Made by a program: the position numbers and the translations under genes
Shown here: one piece after another, positions 1 to 6,207 of the stretch
Position numbering within the stretch: the first letter of the stretch is position 1
Layout: each line of letters begins with the position of its first letter
NCBI GenBank assembly: GCA_025362535.1
Contig: JANYGE010000349.1
Span: forward strand, 1-6,743
Length of the DNA: 6,743 nt
From: Hyphomicrobiales bacterium
GTDB lineage: Bacteria; Pseudomonadota; Alphaproteobacteria; Rhizobiales; Aestuariivirgaceae
Reading direction: 5' to 3'
The notes under the pieces: generated by a model
Told to the model about the DNA's origin: nothing
The model's database searches: none
What the model saw: only the letters and a program-made list of their open reading frames with translations

Positions 1-436
1 AGCGCTCTGCAATAGCCAGCGCTTGTTCCATTGCCACACGTAAATCACGCCATGACTCGGCTGACGCATTTCCGGCATGCCACTTCCATTGATCATGCGT
101 ATCACGCGTGCCCGTGCACAGTGTGATGAGCGAAGTACCCATATCCGCACAGCGCGAGGCAATCACCTCAAGCCGCCGCAAACCATGCTGGCGCGCACTT
201 AGATCGGGATGAATCATATTATAGGTGGCCGATACGGCGGCAATCTCCACGCCAAAATGCCGCGCCGATGCCCGCACCGCCGATGCCACCTCAGTGCTGA
301 TCTCATCTGGCAGGGAAGCCAGGCCTGAACACGCCATATTATATTGCACTACAGAAAAACCAGCAGCGCACACCGCAGGAAAAACCAAAGCAGGATTAGT
401 GCCTTCAAAAGTCTTGGCGAAAATTCCAAGCTTCAT
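1..436 (-). CDS. Sugar phosphate isomerase/epimerase family TIM-barrel protein, partial (C-terminus beyond left edge)
   Basis: Translation of the complement from ATG at 436 gives 145 residues with no stop before the window edge, so roughly the second half is missing. It begins MKLGIFAKTF, a first TIM-barrel strand typical of the AP-endonuclease-2/xylose-isomerase-like family to which IolE and IolI belong. Distinctive motifs are QYNMACSGL (residues 31-39), VSATYNMIHPD (68-78) and LCTGTRD followed by DQW (106-117). Proteins of this family use divalent metal to isomerise, epimerise or dehydrate sugars, but the metal ligands of the later barrel strands lie outside the window. Its ATG shares one base with the TGA of the preceding dehydrogenase (TGATG), and only a weak ribosome site (GGCGG) is seen, so translational coupling is likely. 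Within an inositol-type operon it could be an inosose isomerase like IolI or a related epimerase. That is inference, because I do not recognise a characterised orthologue. Confidence 0.85.
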   Translation of the reverse strand, partial: MKLGIFAKTFEGTNPALVFPAVCAAGFSVVQYNMACSGLASLPDEISTEVASAVRASARHFGVEIAAVSATYNMIHPDLSARQHGLRRLEVIASRCADMGTSLITLCTGTRDTHDQWKWHAGNASAESWRDLRVAMEQALAIAER

Positions 437-438
437 CA
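434..438 (-). other. TGATG stop-start overlap (translational coupling)
   Basis: On the minus strand the TGA stop of the dehydrogenase (438-436) and the ATG of the downstream TIM-barrel gene (436-434) share one base. No strong Shine-Dalgarno precedes the second gene, so terminating ribosomes probably reinitiate there, keeping the two proteins in fixed proportion. Confidence 0.8.
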
Positions 439-1512
439 AACGCCGCCAGACACATCGGCCAGTGCCACACGGCGGCCCGATTCAACCGAACGTGCTATAG
501 CGACCATAGCCCGCACTGAGGCAACGCCATCATCCACATTCGCACCTTCCATTTTTGCGCCATCCAGAATGGCCCGTGCAAAGCCTTCTAGCTGCCTACG
601 ATAAAAATGCCCATCGGCACCCAGCACGCGGTGCGTGGCCCCATCTGCTTCACGGAAAATATCAACATCACTCGATTTATAATACCAAGGATTATAGGTC
701 TTACCGATCACGCTGCCTCCCTTGCCATAAATCTGAAACCCTTCGTGCCAATCCATCCGAACCGCAATGGTCAGATCAAGATGGCCCAGAGTTCCGGAGG
801 CAAATTCTATATCGACAAACCAGCACCACATGCCGCCGCGCTCTGAGAGTCGGGCCTGCACCGCGATGATGTCTCCAGCAAAATAACGTGCTGTATCAAT
901 CAAATGACAACCATGAGCCAACATATAATAGCGCCGCAGATCCGCCTTTGGATTGGTTGAAGGCTTGCGCGCATTGGCACTTGTCACCATCAAAGGCTGC
1001 ACTGCATCGGTCATCGCATAGCGATGTGTGCTATCGCAATACCAAGCCTTGAGTGCAACAAGATCACCCATTTCAGTATCGATGAAAGTTTTGGCAGCTT
1101 GCAGGCCAGCATCAAATCGCTTCATATGCCCCACTTGAAAAACCTTGCCCGATTTTTCGACAGCGGTTTTCAACTCAAGTGACTCTTCAACGGTGAGCCC
1201 AACAGGTTTTTCACACAGCACGTGCTTGCCAGCAGCCAATGCGCGCAGCGAGGCCGGCACATGAAACGCATCAGCGGTGGCAATGATCACCGCATCTATA
1301 TCAGGGTCCGCTAACATACGGTCATAGTCATTGTAAGATTTCTGCGCACCATGGGTTATCACCATACGTTCACGCAAATCATCAGCGACATCACAAATTG
1401 CGAAGAGCTCAGCATTGACCGCTTTGGTGCAGCTTTCAAAATGAGCCGCCTGGGCAATTTGCCCTGCCCCCAAAACGCCGACGCGCAATCGTTTTTCGTT
1501 TTTTGGGGGCAT
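436..1512 (-). CDS. Gfo/Idh/MocA family NAD(P)-dependent oxidoreductase
   Basis: This 358-residue cytoplasmic protein has the usual length of the Gfo/Idh/MocA family. The N-terminal Rossmann fold carries the dinucleotide motif GAGQIA (residues 15-20), an acidic residue after the second strand (CDVAD, 40-44) that favours NAD(H), and the family signature EKPVGL (101-106), whose Lys is catalytic in inositol dehydrogenase. The C-terminal half holds AHGCHLIDTARY (199-210), with His203 at the position of the catalytic His. The Asp normally four residues before it is Ala199, so active-site chemistry may differ from myo-inositol 2-dehydrogenase. It lies 27 bp after the iolE-like gene and overlaps the next gene by one base. 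The ribosome site GAGG is about 11 bases from the ATG, somewhat far. Members oxidise inositols, inosamines or other polyols and sugars; the context favours a cyclitol, but the substrate cannot be read from the sequence. Confidence 0.93.
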   Translation of the reverse strand: MPPKNEKRLRVGVLGAGQIAQAAHFESCTKAVNAELFAICDVADDLRERMVITHGAQKSYNDYDRMLADPDIDAVIIATADAFHVPASLRALAAGKHVLCEKPVGLTVEESLELKTAVEKSGKVFQVGHMKRFDAGLQAAKTFIDTEMGDLVALKAWYCDSTHRYAMTDAVQPLMVTSANARKPSTNPKADLRRYYMLAHGCHLIDTARYFAGDIIAVQARLSERGGMWCWFVDIEFASGTLGHLDLTIAVRMDWHEGFQIYGKGGSVIGKTYNPWYYKSSDVDIFREADGATHRVLGADGHFYRRQLEGFARAILDGAKMEGANVDDGVASVRAMVAIARSVESGRRVALADVSGGV

Positions 1513-1539
1513 CGCTCTAGTGTCCTCTAAATGAAATAA

Positions 1540-2451
1540 TTAGGCCTTCGGAAATCCAACCATTTCCACTGTATAACCTGCTGCCATCATCACGCGCATC
1601 AATTCCTTATGGCCGACTTGTGCCATTTTCAGTGGAGAGTTCTTCTTTGGGTCTTGCTCAGCCTCAACCACAAACCAGCCCTCATAACCAAAACCAGCCA
1701 GTTTCTTCACAAAGAGTTCAAAATCAATTGAACCATCGCCTGGCACTGTAAAGGCTCCCAATGCAACCGCATCAAGAAAGGATTGCTTGGAACGGTCAAG
1801 ACCGTTGATCACATCCATGCGCACATCTTTGGTGTGAACATGAGTAATGCGGCTATGGTGCTTATCAAGCGCCCGCATTGGGTCACCACCCGCAAATTGC
1901 AAATGGCCCGCATCAAGCAAAAGTGGAATTGTAGAATGCGCCATAAACACATCAAGTTCTGCCTCAGTTTCGACGACCGCACCCATATGATGATGATATG
2001 AAAGTGGCATGCCTTGTGCTGTGGCCCAATCCGCAATCTCTGACACACGTTTACCATAGGCTTTCATCTCGTCTGCGGTAAGAACAGGTTTGGTGTTAAG
2101 CGGCCGTGACCGAACGCCTTGAATAGACCTCGCTACCTCTCCGTAAACAATGCATGGCGCATTGACCGCCTTAAACAAATCAATCATCGGCTGCATCCGA
2201 GCCTTGTTGGACGCAAGGTCTTCATCAACCAGGGTGCCGGAAAACCAACCCCCGCAAAGGGTCACATCAGCAGCCTTCAAAATCGGCAGCATCACTGTGG
2301 GATCTTTCGGAAAACGGCGGCCAAACTCCATGCCAGTAAAACCAGCACTGCGCGATTGGCGCAAACATTCTTCCAGCGAAACATCTTCGCTCAGTTCCAC
2401 CAGATCGTCATTCCACCATGCGATGGGCGACATGCCTAATTTTGCTTTCAT
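1540..2451 (-). CDS. iolE: IolE-type myo-inosose-2 dehydratase (IolE/MocC family)
   Basis: This 303-residue TIM-barrel protein has the family's usual length. Landmarks recalled from characterised IolE proteins are all present: SPIAWWNDD near the N-terminus (8-16), GGWFSGT (67-73), SYHHHMG (151-157), LDAGH (179-183), HVHTKDVR (204-211), TVPGDGSIDF (235-244) and GYEGWFVVEAEQDP (255-268). IolE dehydrates 2-keto-myo-inositol (scyllo-inosose) to a diketone in the cytoplasm, the second step of myo-inositol breakdown. The His and acidic residues in these motifs form the metal and substrate pocket. The rhizopine protein MocC belongs to the same family, so an inosose derived from an inosamine is an alternative substrate. 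The start at 2451 is supported by AGGAG six bases upstream; that ribosome site overlaps the 3' arm of a hairpin. The gene follows the ATPase gene by 95 bp and precedes the dehydrogenase by 27 bp. No iolB, iolC, iolD or iolA is visible here. Confidence 0.85.
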   Translation of the reverse strand: MKAKLGMSPIAWWNDDLVELSEDVSLEECLRQSRSAGFTGMEFGRRFPKDPTVMLPILKAADVTLCGGWFSGTLVDEDLASNKARMQPMIDLFKAVNAPCIVYGEVARSIQGVRSRPLNTKPVLTADEMKAYGKRVSEIADWATAQGMPLSYHHHMGAVVETEAELDVFMAHSTIPLLLDAGHLQFAGGDPMRALDKHHSRITHVHTKDVRMDVINGLDRSKQSFLDAVALGAFTVPGDGSIDFELFVKKLAGFGYEGWFVVEAEQDPKKNSPLKMAQVGHKELMRVMMAAGYTVEMVGFPKA

Positions 2452-2457
2452 GAGAAT

Positions 2458-2493
2458 CTCCTGCTCAGGCTTGCGTTTAGGGCAAGCAGCAGG
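2458..2493 (-). promoter_or_regulatory. Leader hairpin overlapping the iolE ribosome binding site
   Basis: The arms CCTGCT (2460-2465) and AGCAGG (2488-2493) flank inner arms GCTTGC (2469-2474) and GCAAGC (2482-2487), with a three-base bulge on one side and a seven-base loop. In the minus-strand transcript the 3' arm reads AGCAGG and continues into AG, so it overlaps the start of the AGGAG Shine-Dalgarno of iolE. Folding would partly hide the ribosome site and could lower or condition iolE translation. The pairing is seen directly; a regulatory role is inference. Confidence 0.45.
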
Positions 2494-2507
2494 GCAAAAT
2501 CAATCGC

Positions 2508-2539
2508 CCAAAGCGCAATCTATCATTTTACCGCTTTGG
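2508..2539 (-). repeat. 8-bp inverted repeat downstream of the ATPase gene
   Basis: CCAAAGCG (2508-2515) and CGCTTTGG (2532-2539) are perfect inverted copies separated by 16 bases, starting eight bases beyond the ATPase stop codon in the transcript. There is no U-run after the stem, so it is not a good intrinsic terminator. It could be an mRNA 3'-end stabiliser or processing site between the transport and catabolic halves of the operon, or chance. Confidence 0.35.
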
Positions 2540-2546
2540 AGTGAAA

Positions 2547-3467
2547 TCAGGCGACTTCGCGCAAAGCTCCGGGACCGGGAACAGCGCCCTTCGGACATTT
2601 GCCAGCGATAATCATGCCCAGCACTTCATCCTGGGTCACATCCTTCACATGGGCGGTGCCCACCACTTTGCCATTCTTCATCACGACCAAGCGATCTGCC
2701 AGATCAAACACATCATGCAGATCATGGCTGATCAGGAATATACCAATGCCATCGGCTTTGAGTTGCTTGATGAGCTCGCCCACTTGCGCTGTTTCTTGCG
2801 GGCCAAGTGCAGCCGTTGGCTCATCCATAATCAAAATGCGGGCATTAAAATGAATGGCGCGCGCGATGGCAACCGATTGGCGTTGACCACCAGAAAGCTT
2901 GCTCACTGGCTCTTTGAAACGGCGGAAATTGGGGTTGAGCCGAAACATCACCTTGCGGGTTTCGGCTTCCATGGCCACATCATCCAACGTGCCAATGCGG
3001 GTGCGCAGTTCACGGCCCAAATAGAGATTGGCCGCAGCGTCAACATTATCAGCCAAAGCCAGCGTTTGATAAATCGTCTCTATGCCCAACGACTTGGCAT
3101 CGCGCGGATTGTTAATGCCCACTTCATTGCCTTCAATCATAATCTGCCCAGCATCGCGCTTGTAAGCACCAGACAGCACTTTAATCAAAGTGGACTTGCC
3201 GGCACCATTATGGCCAAGCAAACCTACAACTTCTCCGGGGTGAAGATCTATACTGGCTCGATCAACGGCTTTGATGCCGCCGAAAGCAATTGAAACATCA
3301 CGCATTTCAACCAGCGGTGTGCCGCGGTTTTCCGCGCGCATATGCGGCTCTGCACCTTTGACAGCGATTGGATTTTCGTGAGTTTCAATAACTTTTGCAA
3401 TTTTCTTTGCAGCAGGCTTGGCCCCGGCCTTGCGAACAGGTGCTGTCTTCTTTGCAGGTTTTGCCAT
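2547..3467 (-). CDS. Sugar ABC transporter ATP-binding protein, single nucleotide-binding domain (CUT2 type)
   Basis: This 306-residue cytoplasmic ATPase powers the importer. It has Walker A GHNGAGKS (85-92), Q-loop glutamine in TIYQT (about 134), signature LSGGQ (191-195), Walker B ILIMDE (211-216) and switch His in LISHD (248), so the site is complete. Unlike XylG, RbsA or MglA, which carry two fused ABC domains of about 500 residues in total, it has one, as in FrcA-like proteins, and presumably works as a homodimer. Residues 1-42 are an extra tail rich in Lys, Ala and Pro with PAKK-type repeats, ahead of the usual ABC start at about residue 52. The long start is supported by AAGGA seven bases upstream of the ATG at 3467, next to the permease stop. 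A start at Met43 would give a conventional length but has weaker support. It lies 10 bases after the permease gene, clearly co-transcribed. Confidence 0.93.
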   Translation of the reverse strand: MAKPAKKTAPVRKAGAKPAAKKIAKVIETHENPIAVKGAEPHMRAENRGTPLVEMRDVSIAFGGIKAVDRASIDLHPGEVVGLLGHNGAGKSTLIKVLSGAYKRDAGQIMIEGNEVGINNPRDAKSLGIETIYQTLALADNVDAAANLYLGRELRTRIGTLDDVAMEAETRKVMFRLNPNFRRFKEPVSKLSGGQRQSVAIARAIHFNARILIMDEPTAALGPQETAQVGELIKQLKADGIGIFLISHDLHDVFDLADRLVVMKNGKVVGTAHVKDVTQDEVLGMIIAGKCPKGAVPGPGALREVA

Positions 3468-3477
3468 GATCTAATCC

Positions 3478-4884
3478 TTATTTCACACGACGGGAATAAA
3501 GTTGGTCAAGCCAAACGGCCAATACCAACACCACGCCAACCACCATATTTTGAAAGGCCGCTGGCAGATTGAGCAGCGACATACCCGAAATAATTGATTG
3601 CATCATCAGGGCACCAATCATCGCGCCATAAATCGTACCCACGCCACCTGCCAGTGATGTGCCACCAATAACAGTGGCCGCGATCACGTAAAGCTCATTG
3701 GTCAAGCCCAAGGCATTGGTTGCCGCGTTGAGGCGGGCTGATGAGATAATAGAAGAAATGCCAACCAGTGCCCCCATCAAAGCGAAGACTTTAACAATCA
3801 TCCACTTGGTGTTGATACCAGCAAGTTCGGCTGCTTCAGGGTTGCCGCCGATGGCATAGACATAGCGTCCAAACATGGTGCGTGTAGCCAAGAATGTCAT
3901 CAGCATACCAACAATCAAAGCCACCAAAACGGGCAGAGAATAGCCTGTGTAATAAATCAAACCTTCGGTGCAGCGCACCACCTGATCTCCGGCCATACAA
4001 ACAGCCGTGCCGTCTTTGTTTTCAATGCCTGGTGGAATTGCAACGCCATTGGCTTTGGCATAATTCTCGATCAGTTTGAAAGGCCAAGGATAGGAGTTCA
4101 TCACATTCGTTATGCCGAGAACAACAAAACTGCCCAGTGCGGCAAGAAAAGTTTCGGCCCATATCGGGCGAAGTGGGAAGTTAAACCGCAGCCGCTGGCG
4201 GCGGCCATTCACAATACCAAAAATAATGGCCGCACAAGCAACCAAGGCAATGACCCAACTCCAGAACGGGCCAATCCAGCTGATCGGAATGCCACCGCCA
4301 AAAATTTCATAGGTTTTGTCCATTGGAGCAACAGTTTCGCCCTTGGCCAGATAAAATGCCATGCCGCTATAAGCAAGCAAACCACCAAGTGTAACGATGA
4401 AGGCCGGAATTTTGGCGTAGGCGGTCAAAGCTCCATTTAGTGCCCCAATTAACGCACCAAGCGCAATGCACGCCACAACCGCCAGAATCCAAATGGCCGG
4501 ATGTCCGACGCCAAGCACAGGGGCCAACTTGAACACCTGCAAAACCGCACCCGCAACAGCAACCAAGCTGAGCATCGACCCCACGGAGAGATCGAGTTGG
4601 CGCATAACGATCAACAGAACCATGCCAGTGGACATGACGGCGATGGAGGAGGTTTGAACCAGCAATGTCCAAAGATTGCGCGGCGTCAGGAATGAGCCAC
4701 CGAGCAAGCCACCAAAATTGCCGCGCAAAACACCGCTAGCAATATCAAAAATACACCAAATTAGAATGAGCGCTGCAATCATGCCCAGCATTCGAGGGTC
4801 AATTTCTGTGGCACGGAAAAATCGCTTTACCGCACCTTCATTCTGCAAAGCAGGATTTTGACTGGTGTTTGTAATGTTTGACAT
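3478..4884 (-). CDS. XylH-like sugar ABC transporter permease (CUT2, BPD_transp_2 family)
   Basis: This 468-residue inner-membrane protein has about ten or more hydrophobic segments, among them roughly 31-51, 73-94, 98-118, 130-155, 160-180, 205-225, 243-262, 312-334, 364-384, 395-435 and 445-460. It carries CUT2 permease hallmarks: RQLDLSVGS (95-103), IPAFIVTLGG (159-168), the ATPase-coupling loop AIGGNPEAAELAGI (344-357) and VIGGTSLAGG (405-414). It forms the membrane channel that receives substrate from the binding protein. It is longer than E. coli XylH (about 393 residues). Part of the excess is a polar stretch at about 263-311 with two cysteines (296 and 305), probably periplasmic. A good ribosome site, GGGAGG, lies five bases before the ATG at 4884. 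The gene follows the binding-protein gene across an 88-bp gap with a strong hairpin, so it is probably expressed below the level of the binding protein. Confidence 0.93.
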   Translation of the reverse strand: MSNITNTSQNPALQNEGAVKRFFRATEIDPRMLGMIAALILIWCIFDIASGVLRGNFGGLLGGSFLTPRNLWTLLVQTSSIAVMSTGMVLLIVMRQLDLSVGSMLSLVAVAGAVLQVFKLAPVLGVGHPAIWILAVVACIALGALIGALNGALTAYAKIPAFIVTLGGLLAYSGMAFYLAKGETVAPMDKTYEIFGGGIPISWIGPFWSWVIALVACAAIIFGIVNGRRQRLRFNFPLRPIWAETFLAALGSFVVLGITNVMNSYPWPFKLIENYAKANGVAIPPGIENKDGTAVCMAGDQVVRCTEGLIYYTGYSLPVLVALIVGMLMTFLATRTMFGRYVYAIGGNPEAAELAGINTKWMIVKVFALMGALVGISSIISSARLNAATNALGLTNELYVIAATVIGGTSLAGGVGTIYGAMIGALMMQSIISGMSLLNLPAAFQNMVVGVVLVLAVWLDQLYSRRVK

Positions 4885-4910
4885 AAAGGCCTCCCAACCC
4901 GTCTTCTACT

Positions 4911-4949
4911 TAAAGAAAAACCGCGACACTTTTGCAAGTGTCGCGGTTT
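4911..4949 (-). terminator. Rho-independent terminator/attenuator-like hairpin between binding-protein and permease genes
   Basis: The arms AAACCGCGACACTT and AAGTGTCGCGGTTT form a perfect 14-bp stem (4918-4931 with 4936-4949). In the minus-strand transcript the loop is GCAA, a stable GNRA tetraloop, and the stem runs into a U-rich tract (UUUUUCUUU) at about 4911-4919. It begins 23 bases after the binding-protein stop codon and ends before the permease ribosome site. Such intercistronic hairpins are known in binding-protein operons to stop part of the transcription and protect the upstream mRNA, giving excess periplasmic protein. On the plus strand only three U follow, so it should act mainly on the minus strand. 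Confidence 0.85.
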
Positions 4950-4972
4950 CAGTATCAATCAGGCGCTAAAAA

Positions 4973-6010
4973 TTAGCAACCTTTTGCAGCACCGGCAGCA
5001 ACGCCAGCACAAGCTTGATCTTTGGTGATGTGGCCAGCAGTGATGGCAACATCAACATTGTCTTTGGTGATTGGTGTTGGAGCAAGAAGGATTGCATTCA
5101 TTTCAACCTTGTTCTTGCCACCGTTGAACTTGCCAACGCCTGGGATAGCATCCATGGCTGTGCCATCAGCAAGAGCGATTGCAGCTGCAGCAGCTGTGTT
5201 GCCCAAGTCTGTTGAGTTCTTCCAAACTGAAACAGTTTGTGTGCCAAGAGCAACACGGTTGATCGCAGCCAAGTCACCGTCTTGACCTGAAACTGGAAGA
5301 CCAGCCATGCCTTGTGCAGTGAGAGCAGCCACAACGCCTGAAGCCATGCCGTCATTTTCAGACAATACAGCGTCAACTTTGTTGCCAGTTGAAGTCAAGC
5401 ATTGCTCCATGTTCTTCTGAGCATTGTCTGGCTTCCAACCATCGGTAAATGTTTCGCAAACATTCTTGATCTTGCCAGCATCCATAGCTTCTTTCAGAAC
5501 TTCCAATTGGCCTTGGAACAAGAAGGTTGCGTTTGGATCGCCCTTATCGCCCTTGATGAAAGCGTAGTTGCCTTCTGGCTTCACTTTGAGAACTTCCTTA
5601 GCCATGATGCGGCCTACACCAACGTTATCAAATGTGATGTAGAGAGCATTAGGATCTTCGAACTGTACGTCATAGGCAATTGCCTTGATGCCAGCATCAT
5701 TGATTGCCTTGATGGATGGAAGAATGGCATCGCTATCGAAAGCAACAACCATGATCACATCTACTTTCTGTGAAATCAGGCCTTCAATGTCAGCAGCTTG
5801 CTTTTGAGCAGAACCCTGAGCGTCTGTATCAACATACTTATCGCCAGCAGCTTCTACGGCAGCCTTGATTGCAGCAGCATCAGTCTTCCAACGTTCTTCT
5901 TGGAAAGTTTTCCAAGAAACGGCGATGGTTTTGCCAGCGGCCATTGTTGTTGTGGATGCAGCGCCGAGCATCAAGCCAGCGGTCATCAATGCCAAAATTG
6001 TCTTCTTCAT
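4973..6010 (-). CDS. XylF-like periplasmic sugar-binding protein of the ABC importer
   Basis: This 345-residue protein has a clear signal peptide: MKK, a hydrophobic core to about residue 17, then a Thr/Ala stretch with likely cleavage near TMAA (about 22-25). The mature part is a type I periplasmic binding protein of the XylF/RbsB group. It has the ERW segment (39-41), AYDVQ (112-116), TFDNVGVG (126-133), GDKGDPNA (154-161), DGWKPDNA (190-197), SENDGMASG (217-225), SGQDGDLAAI (241-250) and GTQTVSVWK (256-264), closely matching XylF. It captures substrate in the periplasm and delivers it to the permease. The rhizopine protein MocB is of the same broad class. A longer start at 6016 (MGMKK) is possible, but the ribosome site AGGGAG lies one base from that ATG and seven from the ATG at 6010, which also gives a normal signal peptide. 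Four cysteines (185, 204, 334, 345) are notable. It is the first gene of the operon. Ligand is undetermined: xylose-like by sequence, inositol-like by neighbours. Confidence 0.94.
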   Translation of the reverse strand: MKKTILALMTAGLMLGAASTTTMAAGKTIAVSWKTFQEERWKTDAAAIKAAVEAAGDKYVDTDAQGSAQKQAADIEGLISQKVDVIMVVAFDSDAILPSIKAINDAGIKAIAYDVQFEDPNALYITFDNVGVGRIMAKEVLKVKPEGNYAFIKGDKGDPNATFLFQGQLEVLKEAMDAGKIKNVCETFTDGWKPDNAQKNMEQCLTSTGNKVDAVLSENDGMASGVVAALTAQGMAGLPVSGQDGDLAAINRVALGTQTVSVWKNSTDLGNTAAAAAIALADGTAMDAIPGVGKFNGGKNKVEMNAILLAPTPITKDNVDVAITAGHITKDQACAGVAAGAAKGC

Positions 6011-6016
6011 TCCCAT

Positions 6017-6023
6017 TCTCCCT
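6017..6023 (-). promoter_or_regulatory. Ribosome binding site deciding the start of the binding-protein gene
   Basis: The minus strand reads TAAGGGAGAATGGGAATG, so AGGGAG directly abuts the first ATG (6016) but is seven bases from the second (6010). Normal spacing is five to nine bases, which favours 6010 as the true start. Confidence 0.7.
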
Positions 6024-6062
6024 TAAACACCTTCACTCACCCTGCCAGACGTCATGCTGTCG

Positions 6063-6090
6063 ATGATATGGATTCTTGTCGGTGTCGAAA
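6063..6090 (-). promoter_or_regulatory. Candidate sigma70-type promoter of the transporter operon
   Basis: On the minus strand TATCAT (6068-6063) matches five of six bases of the -10 consensus. With a 16-base spacer the -35 would be TTTCGA (6090-6085), which matches only three of six. Transcription would begin near 6056, giving a leader of about 46 bases. A weak -35 overlapped by a palindrome is consistent with a controlled promoter. This is prediction by eye only; another option is TTGACT at 6143-6138 with a poor -10. Confidence 0.35.
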
Positions 6091-6104
6091 TAATTTAATT
6101 TGAC
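6084..6104 (+). promoter_or_regulatory. 21-bp imperfect palindrome, candidate ROK operator
   Basis: The site is centred on 6094, with eight of ten base pairs matching: half-site GTCGAAATAA on the left and TTAATTTGAC on the right. The AT-rich centre with TTT/AAA half-sites resembles operators of ROK repressors such as NagC and Mlc in general style. It covers the proposed -35 of the transporter operon, where a bound repressor would block transcription. The symmetry is seen directly; its function is inferred from position and the adjacent ROK gene. Confidence 0.45.
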
Positions 6105-6166
6105 GTCCAAAATAATGTTGCATGAAGGCTGCTGATGAGTCAAGATTGTTTTACTAAATAATTGAT

Positions 6167-6194
6167 TGTGCAGCGCAATATTTAATGCTGCACA
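6167..6194 (+). promoter_or_regulatory. 8-bp inverted repeat upstream of the ROK gene, candidate operator or leader hairpin
   Basis: TGTGCAGC (6167-6174) and GCTGCACA (6187-6194) are perfect inverted copies with a 12-base AT-rich spacer. The repeat ends 13 bases before the ROK start codon. As DNA it could be a regulator-binding site for autoregulation; as RNA it could form a hairpin just ahead of the ribosome site. The repeat is certain, its role is not. Confidence 0.4.
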
Positions 6195-6207
6195 CGCGAA
6201 AGGCATA

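Noticed and set aside
2150..2611. 153-codon plus-strand ORF
   Set aside because: It is antisense to the IolE-like gene and to the intergenic gap; its composition is not protein-like and no ribosome site is seen.
2541..3293. 250-codon plus-strand ORF
   Set aside because: It lies opposite the ATPase gene, whose protein has all ABC motifs. The plus-strand translation shows no recognisable domain and is a shadow frame.
5402..5773. 123-codon plus-strand ORF rich in hydrophobic residues
   Set aside because: It lies entirely opposite the well-supported binding-protein gene and is a shadow frame.
3478..6010. Annotation as the xylose importer xylFHG with xylR
   Set aside because: The binding protein and permease resemble XylF and XylH, but the ATPase is single-domain unlike XylG, no xylA or xylB is present, and an IolE-type enzyme is. 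Assigning xylose by name would overstate the evidence.
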